Source: Deltaproteobacteria bacterium
GTDB taxonomy: Bacteria > Desulfobacterota > Binatia > UBA9968
Assembly (NCBI GenBank): GCA_023250495.1
Contig: JAHFAP010000033.1
Span: 1-18,239 of the forward strand
Reading direction: 5' to 3'
Length of the DNA: 18,239 nt
Shown here: in pieces, positions 8,045 through 14,399 of the stretch
How positions within the stretch are numbered: the stretch's first letter is position 1
How the letters are laid out: each line of letters opens with the position of its first letter
Made by a program: the position numbers and the translations under genes
Notes under the pieces: model-generated
Told to the model about the DNA's origin: nothing
The model's input: only the letters and a program-made list of their open reading frames with translations
Databases searched by the model: none

Positions 8045-9330
8045 AGCGAACTCATCCCACGCAGCGCAGATTTCGCGAACGGGTCCTCCTGGTAGGGGCG
8101 GAGCTGCCTTCACTCATCTCCAGGAGGCCGGTGGATGACAATTTAGATGAACTGGAGAAGCTTGCCCAAAGCGCCGGCGCTGAGGTAGTCGGGAGATTTG
8201 CCCAGCGCCTAAAGAGGATAAGTCCCGCGACGTTGATAGGAAAGGGGAAGGTGGAAGAAATCCTGACCTATCTCAAGGAGGTCACGCCGGACCTGGTTAT
8301 CTTCGACGAGGATCTGAGCCCGGCGCAGCAGCGCAATCTCGAATCCGCTTTTCAGCTCCGCGTGATCGACCGCAGCCAGTTGATCCTCGACATTTTTGCT
8401 CAGAGGGCGCGAAGCAACGAAGGGAAGCTTCAGGTCGAGCTTGCCCAGCTCGAATACCTGCGTCCGCGCCTGACTCGCCAGTGGACCCATCTCTCCCGGC
8501 TCGGCGGAGGCATCGGCACCCGCGGACCTGGCGAGACCCAGCTCGAGGTTGACCGCCGTAGGGTGAGGGAGCGGATCGCTACGCTGAAGCGCCGCCTCGC
8601 CACGGTGGAAAGGACCCGCTTCATCCAGCGCCGGGAGCGGCTCGAGGTCCCCTACGCCACCGTGGCGCTGGTCGGATACACGAATTCCGGAAAGTCAACA
8701 CTGATGAATGCCCTGACGCGCGCTGGCGTTGTAGTGGAGGACCAGCTGTTCGCCACCTTGGATCCCACGATCCGTTGCCTGCGCCTTCCAGGCGGAGACC
8801 AAGTGATGGTGGCGGACACCGTGGGCTTTATCAACAAGATTCCCCATTCGCTCATTGAGGCTTTTAAGAGCACGCTGGAAGAGGTCAGGTGCGCCGATCT
8901 CCTGCTCCACCTCGTGGATGTGACTCATCCCCTCTGCGAGGAACAGGTGGAAGTGGTGGAGGCCGTCCTCAGAGACATCGGCGCAGGCGATACGCCCTAT
9001 CTCATGGCGCCAAACAAAATCGATCTCCTCCCGGAAGGCCATTTCAAGCGTTTTGCCGGCGACGGGGCGCGAGAGGTCTGTCCGATTTCGGCGTTGAGTG
9101 GGGAGGGAATCGGTCAGCTCCTCGAAGCGATTGGCAAGATACTCGATCAGGGCAAAGAGCGGACCGCCTTTTGCTTTGCTCCTTCTCAGGGTTCGCTCCT
9201 CTCCCTGCTGCGCCGGCAGGGCCGGATCCTGGAAGAGACTTATGAAGAGGACAAGATTCATGTGACTGCGCTCCTCACTCCGAAGCTCGCCGGCCAGATG
9301 AGAAAGTGGTTGGCAGCGAATGGCCCTTGA
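8041..9330 (+). CDS. hflX: GTPase HflX
   Basis: A ribosome-associated GTPase that splits stalled or heat-inactivated 70S ribosomes. The 429-aa product has the HflX N-terminal domain (RVLLVGAELP, GKGKVEEIL), the coiled region SRLGGGIGTRGPGETQLEVD that is diagnostic for the family, and a GTPase domain. The GTPase domain has G1 GYTNSGKST (212-220), G3 DTVGF (259-263) and G4 NKID (325-328). I accept the TTG at 8041 because it overlaps the dnaE stop (TTGA) and keeps the conserved RVLLVG strand. A downstream GTG at 8131 has AGGAGG only 3 nt away and would remove that strand. No Shine-Dalgarno precedes the TTG, so it probably depends on translational coupling with dnaE. Confidence 0.95.
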   Translation: MKRTHPTQRRFRERVLLVGAELPSLISRRPVDDNLDELEKLAQSAGAEVVGRFAQRLKRISPATLIGKGKVEEILTYLKEVTPDLVIFDEDLSPAQQRNLESAFQLRVIDRSQLILDIFAQRARSNEGKLQVELAQLEYLRPRLTRQWTHLSRLGGGIGTRGPGETQLEVDRRRVRERIATLKRRLATVERTRFIQRRERLEVPYATVALVGYTNSGKSTLMNALTRAGVVVEDQLFATLDPTIRCLRLPGGDQVMVADTVGFINKIPHSLIEAFKSTLEEVRCADLLLHLVDVTHPLCEEQVEVVEAVLRDIGAGDTPYLMAPNKIDLLPEGHFKRFAGDGAREVCPISALSGEGIGQLLEAIGKILDQGKERTAFCFAPSQGSLLSLLRRQGRILEETYEEDKIHVTALLTPKLAGQMRKWLAANGP

Positions 9331-9351
9331 AAGCCGTGATCCCCGGCTCCC

Positions 9352-9906
9352 ATGCTAAACCTGCCTAATTTTCTTACGCTCATCCGCATCGTGGCCATCC
9401 CTTTTTTCCTGGTGCTGCTCTCTTCGCGTCTCTATTTGGATGCGCTCGCGGTCTTTATCGTCGGCGGTCTGACGGATGCGCTCGACGGCTTCGTGGCGCG
9501 CAGGACGAACCAGAAGACTTCTCTGGGAGCGCACCTTGATCCGGTGGCCGACAAGCTCCTGCTGATGAGCTCCTTCGTCATGCTCGCGGTGATCGACGGC
9601 ATCCCGCAGTGGTTTGTGGTTTTGGTTGTGAGCCGCGATATCGTGATCCTGCTCGGCTACGCGGTGATCTACGTTCTGGTCGAAGAGCGGCTGGAAGTTC
9701 AACCCACGATCATCGGCAAGCTCAGCACGATGCTCCAGCTAGTTACAGTCGGGGTTATCTTGGTCATGCTTTCCGATCCGCAGCTTCTCGACCCGCGTCT
9801 GGATGATGCCTTGATCTATCTTACCTCCGCTGCCACGGTGATCTCCGGCCTCCAATACCTCTATCGAGGCCTGCTCTGGCTCCAGAATCGGGTCTCATCA
9901 AGTTGA
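9352..9906 (+). CDS. pgsA: CDP-alcohol phosphatidyltransferase, likely phosphatidylglycerophosphate synthase
   Basis: An integral membrane enzyme of phospholipid synthesis, 184 aa. It begins MLNLPNFLTLIRIVAIPFF, the usual PgsA opening. It carries the full CDP-OH-P motif: Asp42, Asp45, Gly46, Ala49, Arg50, Gly59, Asp63 and Asp67 in TDALDGFVARRTNQ and LGAHLDPVADK. Several hydrophobic segments follow (for example FVVLVVSRDIVILLGYAVIY). PgsA transfers glycerol-3-phosphate to CDP-diacylglycerol. The signature alone does not separate PgsA from related phosphatidyltransferases, but the N-terminus and length favour PgsA. It starts 21 nt after hflX without a clear Shine-Dalgarno and is probably in the same operon. 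Confidence 0.85.
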   Translation: MLNLPNFLTLIRIVAIPFFLVLLSSRLYLDALAVFIVGGLTDALDGFVARRTNQKTSLGAHLDPVADKLLLMSSFVMLAVIDGIPQWFVVLVVSRDIVILLGYAVIYVLVEERLEVQPTIIGKLSTMLQLVTVGVILVMLSDPQLLDPRLDDALIYLTSAATVISGLQYLYRGLLWLQNRVSSS

Positions 9907-9965
9907 CAGCCACGGGAAAAATTGGTAGGAAAATCAGACGGTTGCATCGCAAGGAAAATTGCGTA

Positions 9966-10034
9966 AAAGGATGAAGGATAAGGGCTGAAGGATGAAGTAA
10001 AATTTCATCCCTGCGCTTTCCTCCTTCATCCTTT
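9966..10034 (+). repeat. Palindromic intergenic repeat (AAAGGATGAAGGA family)
   Basis: AAAGGATGAAGGA (9966-9978) and its perfect reverse complement TCCTTCATCCTTT (10022-10034) form 13-bp outer arms. Inside, GGATGAA (9990-9996) and TTCATCC (10004-10010) form a second nested stem. The GGATGAA unit recurs, so the element looks like a REP/MITE-type hairpin. It fills the gap between pgsA and tRNA-Val. There is no T tract on the + strand, so it is not a standard terminator. Confidence 0.6.
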
Positions 10035-10043
10035 AATGTTTGA

Positions 10044-10118
10044 AGGCACGTAGCTCAGTGGGAGAGCGCTTCCTTGACACGGAAGAGGTCGGCGGTTCAA
10101 TCCCGCCCGTGCCTACCA
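10044..10118 (+). tRNA. tRNA-Val (anticodon GAC)
   Basis: A complete cloverleaf of 75 nt. The acceptor stem AGGCACG (10044-10050) pairs with CGTGCCT (10108-10114), followed by discriminator A and an encoded CCA (10116-10118). The D arm is GCTCAGTGGGAGAGC. The anticodon stem CTTCC/GGAAG encloses loop TTGACAC with anticodon GAC, which reads valine codons GUC and GUU. The T arm is GGCGG TTCAATC CCGCC. A tRNA-Val directly before thrS is a familiar arrangement in Deltaproteobacteria. Confidence 0.96.
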
Positions 10119-10129
10119 TTTCAATCAAA

Positions 10130-10170
10130 GGTTAAAGGGTTGCAGGGTTAAAGGGTTTAAGGGTTAAAAG
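10130..10170 (+). repeat. 8-bp tandem repeat (GGGTTAAA) running into the thrS start codon
   Basis: Five units with an 8-bp period: GGTTAAA (10130-10136), GGGTTGCA, GGGTTAAA, GGGTTTAA and GGGTTAAA (10161-10168), then AG and the thrS ATG. The array takes up the whole position where a Shine-Dalgarno would be, and no AGGAG-like sequence is present. Such arrays can change copy number by slippage. Confidence 0.7.
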
Positions 10171-12099
10171 ATGGAAGCGGTTCGGATCACATTGCCTGAC
10201 GGAAAAACGGTGGAGGTTCAGCGCGGCCTGAAGATTCAGGACGTCGCATCCTCTTTGGGAGTCAACAGCGATGTGGTCGCGGCAAAAGTGGATGGAGTGC
10301 CGGTCGATCTGGACCGGGTTCTGAGCCGGGACTGCGCCCTGGATTGGATTCCTCTTGACAGTCCGGACGGCGTTGAGATCCTGCGCCATTCCACCGCTCA
10401 CCTGATGGCTCAGGCGGTCCAGAGTCTCTTTCCCGGCACGCAGGTGACGATCGGCCCGACGATCGAGCACGGTTTCTATTACGACTTTAAGAGGGACCAG
10501 CCCTTCACCTCGGAGGACCTCGAGAGGATCGAGGCGAAGATGCGCGAGCTTGCGGCCGAGAATCTGAAAGTGACCAGGGAGGAATGGTCGCGGGAGGCTG
10601 CACAGGCCATGTTTCGTCTGATGGGCGAGGAATACAAGGTCGAGATCCTAAGGGAAATTCCAGAGGAAACCGTCTCGCTTTATCGGCAGGGGGACTGGAT
10701 CGATCTCTGCCGCGGGCCTCATGTCCCTTCAACGGGCATCATCCGCGCCTTCAAGCTTACCTCGGTTGCCGGCGCCTATTGGAGGGGCGATGAAAAAAAT
10801 GAAATGCTGCAGCGCATCTACGGCACCTCTTTCCCCACAGAGGAGGCTCTGCGCGAATATCTGAAGCTCTTAGAGGAAGCCAAGAATAGAGACCATCGCC
10901 GTCTGGGGCGGGAGTTGGACCTCTTCAGCTTCCATCCGATCGCTCCGGCGAGTCCTTTTTTCCATCCCAAGGGGGCTTTGGTCTACAACGAGCTTATCTC
11001 TTACATGCGCCGCCTTTATCTCCGCTATGGCTATCAAGAGGTCATTACGCCGCAGATTTTCGACGTGGAGCTGTGGCACCGCTCCGGCCACTATGACCAT
11101 TTTCGTGATAATATGTATTTTACCCGGATCGACGAGAGGGAATTCGGCGTCAAGCCGATGAACTGTCCGGGTCATACCTTCATCTATGCCTCGAAGAAGC
11201 GATCCTACCGAGATCTTCCCCTGCGCTACGCGGATTTCGGTCGCCTTCACCGCTATGAAAAATCGGGTGTTACTGCCGGGCTGACCCGAGTGCGTTCCTT
11301 CTCTCAGGACGATGCCCATATATTCTGCGCCCCTGAGCAGATCGAGACGGAGATGACGAATCTCCTAAAAATGCTCCGCGAGGTCTACCGCACCTTTCAA
11401 TTTACCGAGATGCAAGTTAAGCTTTCGACCCGCCCGGAGCATTACATGGGGAGCGTTGAAGCTTGGGCCCACGCGGAAGCTTCTTTGGCTGAGTCGCTGA
11501 AGCGGGAAGGCGTCGACTATCAAGTCAATCCAGGGGACGGGGCCTTCTACGGTCCGAAGATCGACTTTGTGATCCTGGATGCCTTGCGGCGCGGGTGGCA
11601 GTTGGCCACCATCCAGCTCGACTTTTCGATGCCAGAGAGATTCGACCTCACTTATGTGGGGCCTGACGGGACCGAAAAAAGACCCGTCATGATTCACCGG
11701 GCCATCTTGGGCTCCATCGAACGCTTCCTGGGGATTCTGATCGAGCACTGCGGCGGCGCATTTCCATTATGGCTGGCGCCGGTTCAGATAAGGATCCTCA
11801 CCGTGACCGACCAGCAAAAGGACTACGCCCAAGGAGTTTTTAGAGAGTTGACGGCGATGGGCTGGCGCGCGGAGTTGGACGACCGCAATGAAAAACTGGG
11901 CTATAAGATCCGCGAGGTTCAGCTGGAGAAGGTTCCTTACGCGGCGGTGATCGGAGACCGGGAGGTCAGGGATTCGACGATCGCGCCGCGACGACGGGGT
12001 GGGGAAAACCTGAAGCCTGCCTCTGTGAAAGATTTCATGGAAATGCTAAAAACAGAGGCTGCGCCCGAAGCGGGCAATGATCGCGCCGCGCAAAGCTGA
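10171..12099 (+). CDS. thrS: Threonine--tRNA ligase
   Basis: Class II synthetase that charges tRNA-Thr, 642 aa, the usual length. The domains are complete: N-terminal TGS (1-62), and the editing domain with the zinc-type pocket residues His73 and His77 (HSTAH) and Cys180 and His184 (CRGPH). The catalytic core has zinc ligands Cys332 (MNCPGH), His383 (DDAHIFC) and His509 (MIHRAILGS). Motif 2 lies around RYADFGRLHRYEKSG, and the C-terminal anticodon-binding domain is present (APVQIRILTVTDQQ). It is the first gene of the translation operon thrS-infC-rpmI-rplT-pheS-pheT-ihfA. The start is preceded by an 8-bp tandem repeat rather than a recognisable ribosome binding site. In E. coli ThrRS represses its own leader; nothing like that operator is visible here. 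Confidence 0.98.
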   Translation: MEAVRITLPDGKTVEVQRGLKIQDVASSLGVNSDVVAAKVDGVPVDLDRVLSRDCALDWIPLDSPDGVEILRHSTAHLMAQAVQSLFPGTQVTIGPTIEHGFYYDFKRDQPFTSEDLERIEAKMRELAAENLKVTREEWSREAAQAMFRLMGEEYKVEILREIPEETVSLYRQGDWIDLCRGPHVPSTGIIRAFKLTSVAGAYWRGDEKNEMLQRIYGTSFPTEEALREYLKLLEEAKNRDHRRLGRELDLFSFHPIAPASPFFHPKGALVYNELISYMRRLYLRYGYQEVITPQIFDVELWHRSGHYDHFRDNMYFTRIDEREFGVKPMNCPGHTFIYASKKRSYRDLPLRYADFGRLHRYEKSGVTAGLTRVRSFSQDDAHIFCAPEQIETEMTNLLKMLREVYRTFQFTEMQVKLSTRPEHYMGSVEAWAHAEASLAESLKREGVDYQVNPGDGAFYGPKIDFVILDALRRGWQLATIQLDFSMPERFDLTYVGPDGTEKRPVMIHRAILGSIERFLGILIEHCGGAFPLWLAPVQIRILTVTDQQKDYAQGVFRELTAMGWRAELDDRNEKLGYKIREVQLEKVPYAAVIGDREVRDSTIAPRRRGGENLKPASVKDFMEMLKTEAAPEAGNDRAAQS

Positions 12100-12126
12100 C
12101 GGCCGAGCGGTGATTCTTTAGAAAAA

Positions 12127-12135
12127 AGGAGGTGG
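12127..12135 (+). promoter_or_regulatory. Strong ribosome binding site that fixes the infC ATA start
   Basis: AGGAGGTGG is an almost perfect anti-16S match. Its AGGAGG core ends 6 nt before the ATA at 12139. No canonical start codon lies at a usable distance in the infC frame. Confidence 0.75.
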
Positions 12136-12138
12136 CTT

Positions 12139-12654
12139 ATAGCTAGTAGAGAGGCGAGAATTAACCACCAGATTCGTTCGCGCGAGGTCCGCGTGATAGC
12201 CGCGGACGGGAGTCAATTAGGCGTTATGCCGCTGCACGAGGCTCTCAAGATGGTAGAGAGCCAAGGGATCGATTTAGTCGAGGTCGCCCCTGAGGCCCAA
12301 CCGCCGGTCTGTCGCATGATGGACTACGGCAAGTTCCGCTACCTCCAGAAAAAGAAGTCCCAGGGGGCGAAAAAAAAGCAGACCTTCGTCGCCATCAAGG
12401 AGGTCAAGATGGGATCGCGCACTGACCGCCACGACCTGGTTTATAAGGTCCGAAACATCCGGCGCTTTATCGAGAGGGGGCAAAGAGTCAAAGTCTCAGT
12501 CTTTTTCCGTGGCCGAGAAATCACTCACCCGGAGCTAGGCCGACAGATGCTGACCGGGGTTTTAGGCCAGGTGCAGGACATAGCCAGGGTCGACATCCAG
12601 CCGAGGCTGGAAGGGAGAAACATGGCCATGCTTCTGGTCCCGAAGCAATCATAG
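12139..12654 (+). CDS. infC: Translation initiation factor IF-3 with a noncanonical ATA start
   Basis: IF-3 binds the 30S subunit and rejects non-standard start codons and wrong tRNAs. The conserved N-terminus (ARINHQIRSREVRVIAADG) is encoded upstream of the first canonical in-frame start (GTG at 12193). Reading back to the thrS stop, no ATG, GTG or TTG exists. An ideal Shine-Dalgarno, AGGAGGTGG (12127-12135), has its AGGAGG 6 nt before an ATA at 12139. Starting there gives 171 aa, a normal IF-3 length, including IDLVEVAPEAQPPVCRMMDY and the C-terminal domain. E. coli infC starts with AUU, which allows IF-3 to repress itself; an AUA start would work in the same way. The family is certain; the exact start is strongly inferred. 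Confidence 0.93.
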   Translation: MASREARINHQIRSREVRVIAADGSQLGVMPLHEALKMVESQGIDLVEVAPEAQPPVCRMMDYGKFRYLQKKKSQGAKKKQTFVAIKEVKMGSRTDRHDLVYKVRNIRRFIERGQRVKVSVFFRGREITHPELGRQMLTGVLGQVQDIARVDIQPRLEGRNMAMLLVPKQS

Positions 12655-12667
12655 GAAAGGAGAAATC

Positions 12668-12865
12668 GTGCCAAAGATCAAGAGCAACAGGGGTGCGGTC
12701 AAGAGGTTTCGCGTGACCGGAAGCGGAAAGATCAAGAGGAACAAGGGCTTCAAGGGTCATCTGCTCTCCGGGAAGACAAAAAAACGCAAGCGCGGACTCA
12801 GGCAGGCCGGCCTGGTGTCTGCGAGCGAGGCAAAAAACATTCGCAAGTTGATACCGTATTTATAG
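12668..12865 (+). CDS. rpmI: 50S ribosomal protein bL35
   Basis: A 65-aa, very basic protein with the full bL35 pattern: PKIKSNRGAVKRFRVTGSGK, then the KRNKGFKGHLLSGKTKKRKR block and a C-terminal IRKLIPYL. It begins with GTG, with AAGGAG (12657-12662) 5 nt upstream, and lies 13 nt after infC. It is part of the conserved infC-rpmI-rplT unit. Length and motifs are complete. Confidence 0.97.
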   Translation: MPKIKSNRGAVKRFRVTGSGKIKRNKGFKGHLLSGKTKKRKRGLRQAGLVSASEAKNIRKLIPYL

Positions 12866-12870
12866 TAATC

Positions 12871-12937
12871 AGCTATCAGCGGTCAGCCATCAGCTAAAGG
12901 CTCAAGAGTGTTTGCTGAATGCTGACGGCTGAAGGCT
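12871..12937 (+). repeat. Inverted-repeat element between rpmI and rplT
   Basis: Two 24-nt arms (12871-12894 and 12914-12937) are reverse complements at 19 of 24 positions, around a 19-nt loop. Each arm contains three TCAGC (or GCTGA) units with a 7-nt period. The element lies inside a ribosomal-protein operon, upstream of the rplT ribosome binding site (AAGGAG, 12949-12954). No T tract follows, so it is not a clear terminator. Confidence 0.65.
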
Positions 12938-12962
12938 ATCTTACCAGGAAGGAGCCAAGAAA

Positions 12963-13322
12963 GTGCCAAGAGCCAAGGGAGGGAGCAAAACCAGGCGGCG
13001 GAGGAAGAAAATTCTGAAGCTGGCCAAAGGGTATGTTGGAGGCCGGGGAAGGTTGTATCGCATGGCCCGCGAGACCGTCGAGCGCTCTCTGGCCTTCGCC
13101 TACAGGGATCGAAGGGTCAGGCGGCGGGAGTTCCGCGGTCTGTGGATCACCCGCATCAATGCAGCGGCGCGACTCAGCGGGCTTTCCTACAATCAATTGA
13201 TCAAGGGGCTCAAGCAGGCCGGCGTGGAGTTGGACCGGAAGATCCTGGCGGATATCGCGGTCTCAGACATGCCTGCCTTCGGCCAAATAGCCCAGCTCGC
13301 CAAGGCCCACCTAGCGACGTAG
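12963..13322 (+). CDS. rplT: 50S ribosomal protein bL20
   Basis: A 119-aa basic protein with the family's standard order: PRAKGGSKTRRRRKKILKLA, KGYVGGRGRLYRMARETVER, AYRDRRVRRREFRGLWITRI and LSYNQLIKGLKQAGVELDRK. bL20 is needed for early 50S assembly and in some bacteria represses infC-rpmI-rplT through mRNA binding. It starts with GTG, preceded by AAGGAG at an 8-nt spacing. The gap from rpmI (97 nt) is enlarged by the inverted-repeat element at 12871-12937, which may affect co-expression. Confidence 0.97.
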   Translation: MPRAKGGSKTRRRRKKILKLAKGYVGGRGRLYRMARETVERSLAFAYRDRRVRRREFRGLWITRINAAARLSGLSYNQLIKGLKQAGVELDRKILADIAVSDMPAFGQIAQLAKAHLAT

Positions 13323-13344
13323 TTTTTCGTCCGCACTTTTCAGC

Positions 13345-14391
13345 ATGACCGAGCCTTTGGACAATCTCAGGTAGGAGGCTGCGGATCGGATCGGCCATTG
13401 CGTCTCTGACTCCGAGGTCGAGCAGCTCCGCGTCGAATACCTTGGGCGCAAGGGAAAGCTCACCGGGCTGTTGCGCGGCCTAAAAGACTTCCCGATCGAA
13501 GAGCGCCCCCGGCTCGGAGAGCAGCTCAATCAGCTCAGGCGCCTTCTCGAAGAACAGATAGAGGAGCGCCTTAAAGCGCTGAAGGCCGAAAAGAGGGAGA
13601 AGGCGCTCAACGAAGAGCGGGCCGACATCACTCTACCCGGGAGCCGCTGGGAGCGCGGGAGAATCCATCCGCTGACACTGGTGATGGATGAGATCATCGA
13701 CGTATTTTTGGGCATGGGCTTTGAGATCGCCCGAGGCCCCGACATCGAAGACGATTACCATAACTTTGAGGCCCTCAACATGCCGCGGGATCATCCCGCG
13801 CGCGACATGCAGGACACCTTCTTCGTCGCGCGGGATCGCCTGCTCAGAACCCACACTTCTCCGGTTCAGATCCGCGTGATGGAGCGCCGCAAGCCGCCGC
13901 TCCAGATCATCGCTCCCGGCGCAGTCTACCGTCACGATGATGACGCGACCCACTCCCCGATGTTTCACCAAGTGGAAGGGTTCATGGTCGACCGTAGGAT
14001 CGCCTTTACAGACTTAAAAGGCGTGCTGACTCATTTTCTGCGCCAGATCTTTCGCGAGGATACCGGCGTGCGCTTCCGGCCGAGTTTTTTCCCGTTCACG
14101 GAGCCGAGCGCCGAGATCGACATCCAATGCCTGCTCTGCAGCGGAAAAGGCTCCACCGCGGAGCAGGCCGCATGCCGGGTGTGCAAGGGTTCCGGGTGGC
14201 TGGAGATCCTCGGCGCCGGGATGATCGACCCGGAGGTCTTTCGCTTCGTCGGCTACGATCCCGAAAAAGTCTCCGGCTTCGCCTTCGGGATGGGCGTGGA
14301 GCGCATCGCGATGTTGAAGTTCGGGATCGAGGACATCCGCCTTTTCTTTCAAAACGACATGAGGTTTTCGCGACAGTTTCCGAGCTTCTGA
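13345..14391 (+). CDS. pheS: Phenylalanine--tRNA ligase alpha subunit with an in-frame TAG at codon 10
   Basis: The catalytic subunit of the alpha2-beta2 PheRS. From the ATG at 13345 the frame reads MTEPLDNLR, TAG (13372-13374), then EAADRIGHCVSDSEVEQL, RVEYLGRKGKLTGLLRGL and the rest of a normal PheS. The residues after the stop align with the N-terminal coiled coil of the family (EAL..I, then LR..YLGKKGELT), and the full frame would give about 348 residues including the TAG, the expected size. The catalytic domain is intact (FRPSFFPFTEPSAEIDIQC; GFAFGMGVERIAML). A four-Cys insertion (CLLC, CRVC) resembles that of other bacterial PheS proteins. The first canonical start after the stop is TTG at 13471, which would remove about 30 residues of coiled coil. 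No Shine-Dalgarno precedes the ATG; AGGAGG overlaps the TAG itself. Confidence 0.9.
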
Positions 14392-14399
14392 CTTAACCG

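Noticed and set aside
8131..9330. hflX starting at GTG 8131 behind AGGAGG
   Set aside because: The spacing is only 3 nt and the conserved RVLLVGAELP strand would be lost; the TTG overlapping the dnaE stop fits better.
12193..12654. infC starting at GTG 12193
   Set aside because: It would remove the conserved IF-3 N-terminal segment that is encoded in frame upstream behind a much better ribosome binding site.
13345..13374. Nine-codon pheS leader peptide acting as an attenuator like E. coli pheM
   Set aside because: The peptide MTEPLDNLR has no phenylalanine, there is no terminator hairpin, and sequence after the stop continues the PheS N-terminus in the same frame.
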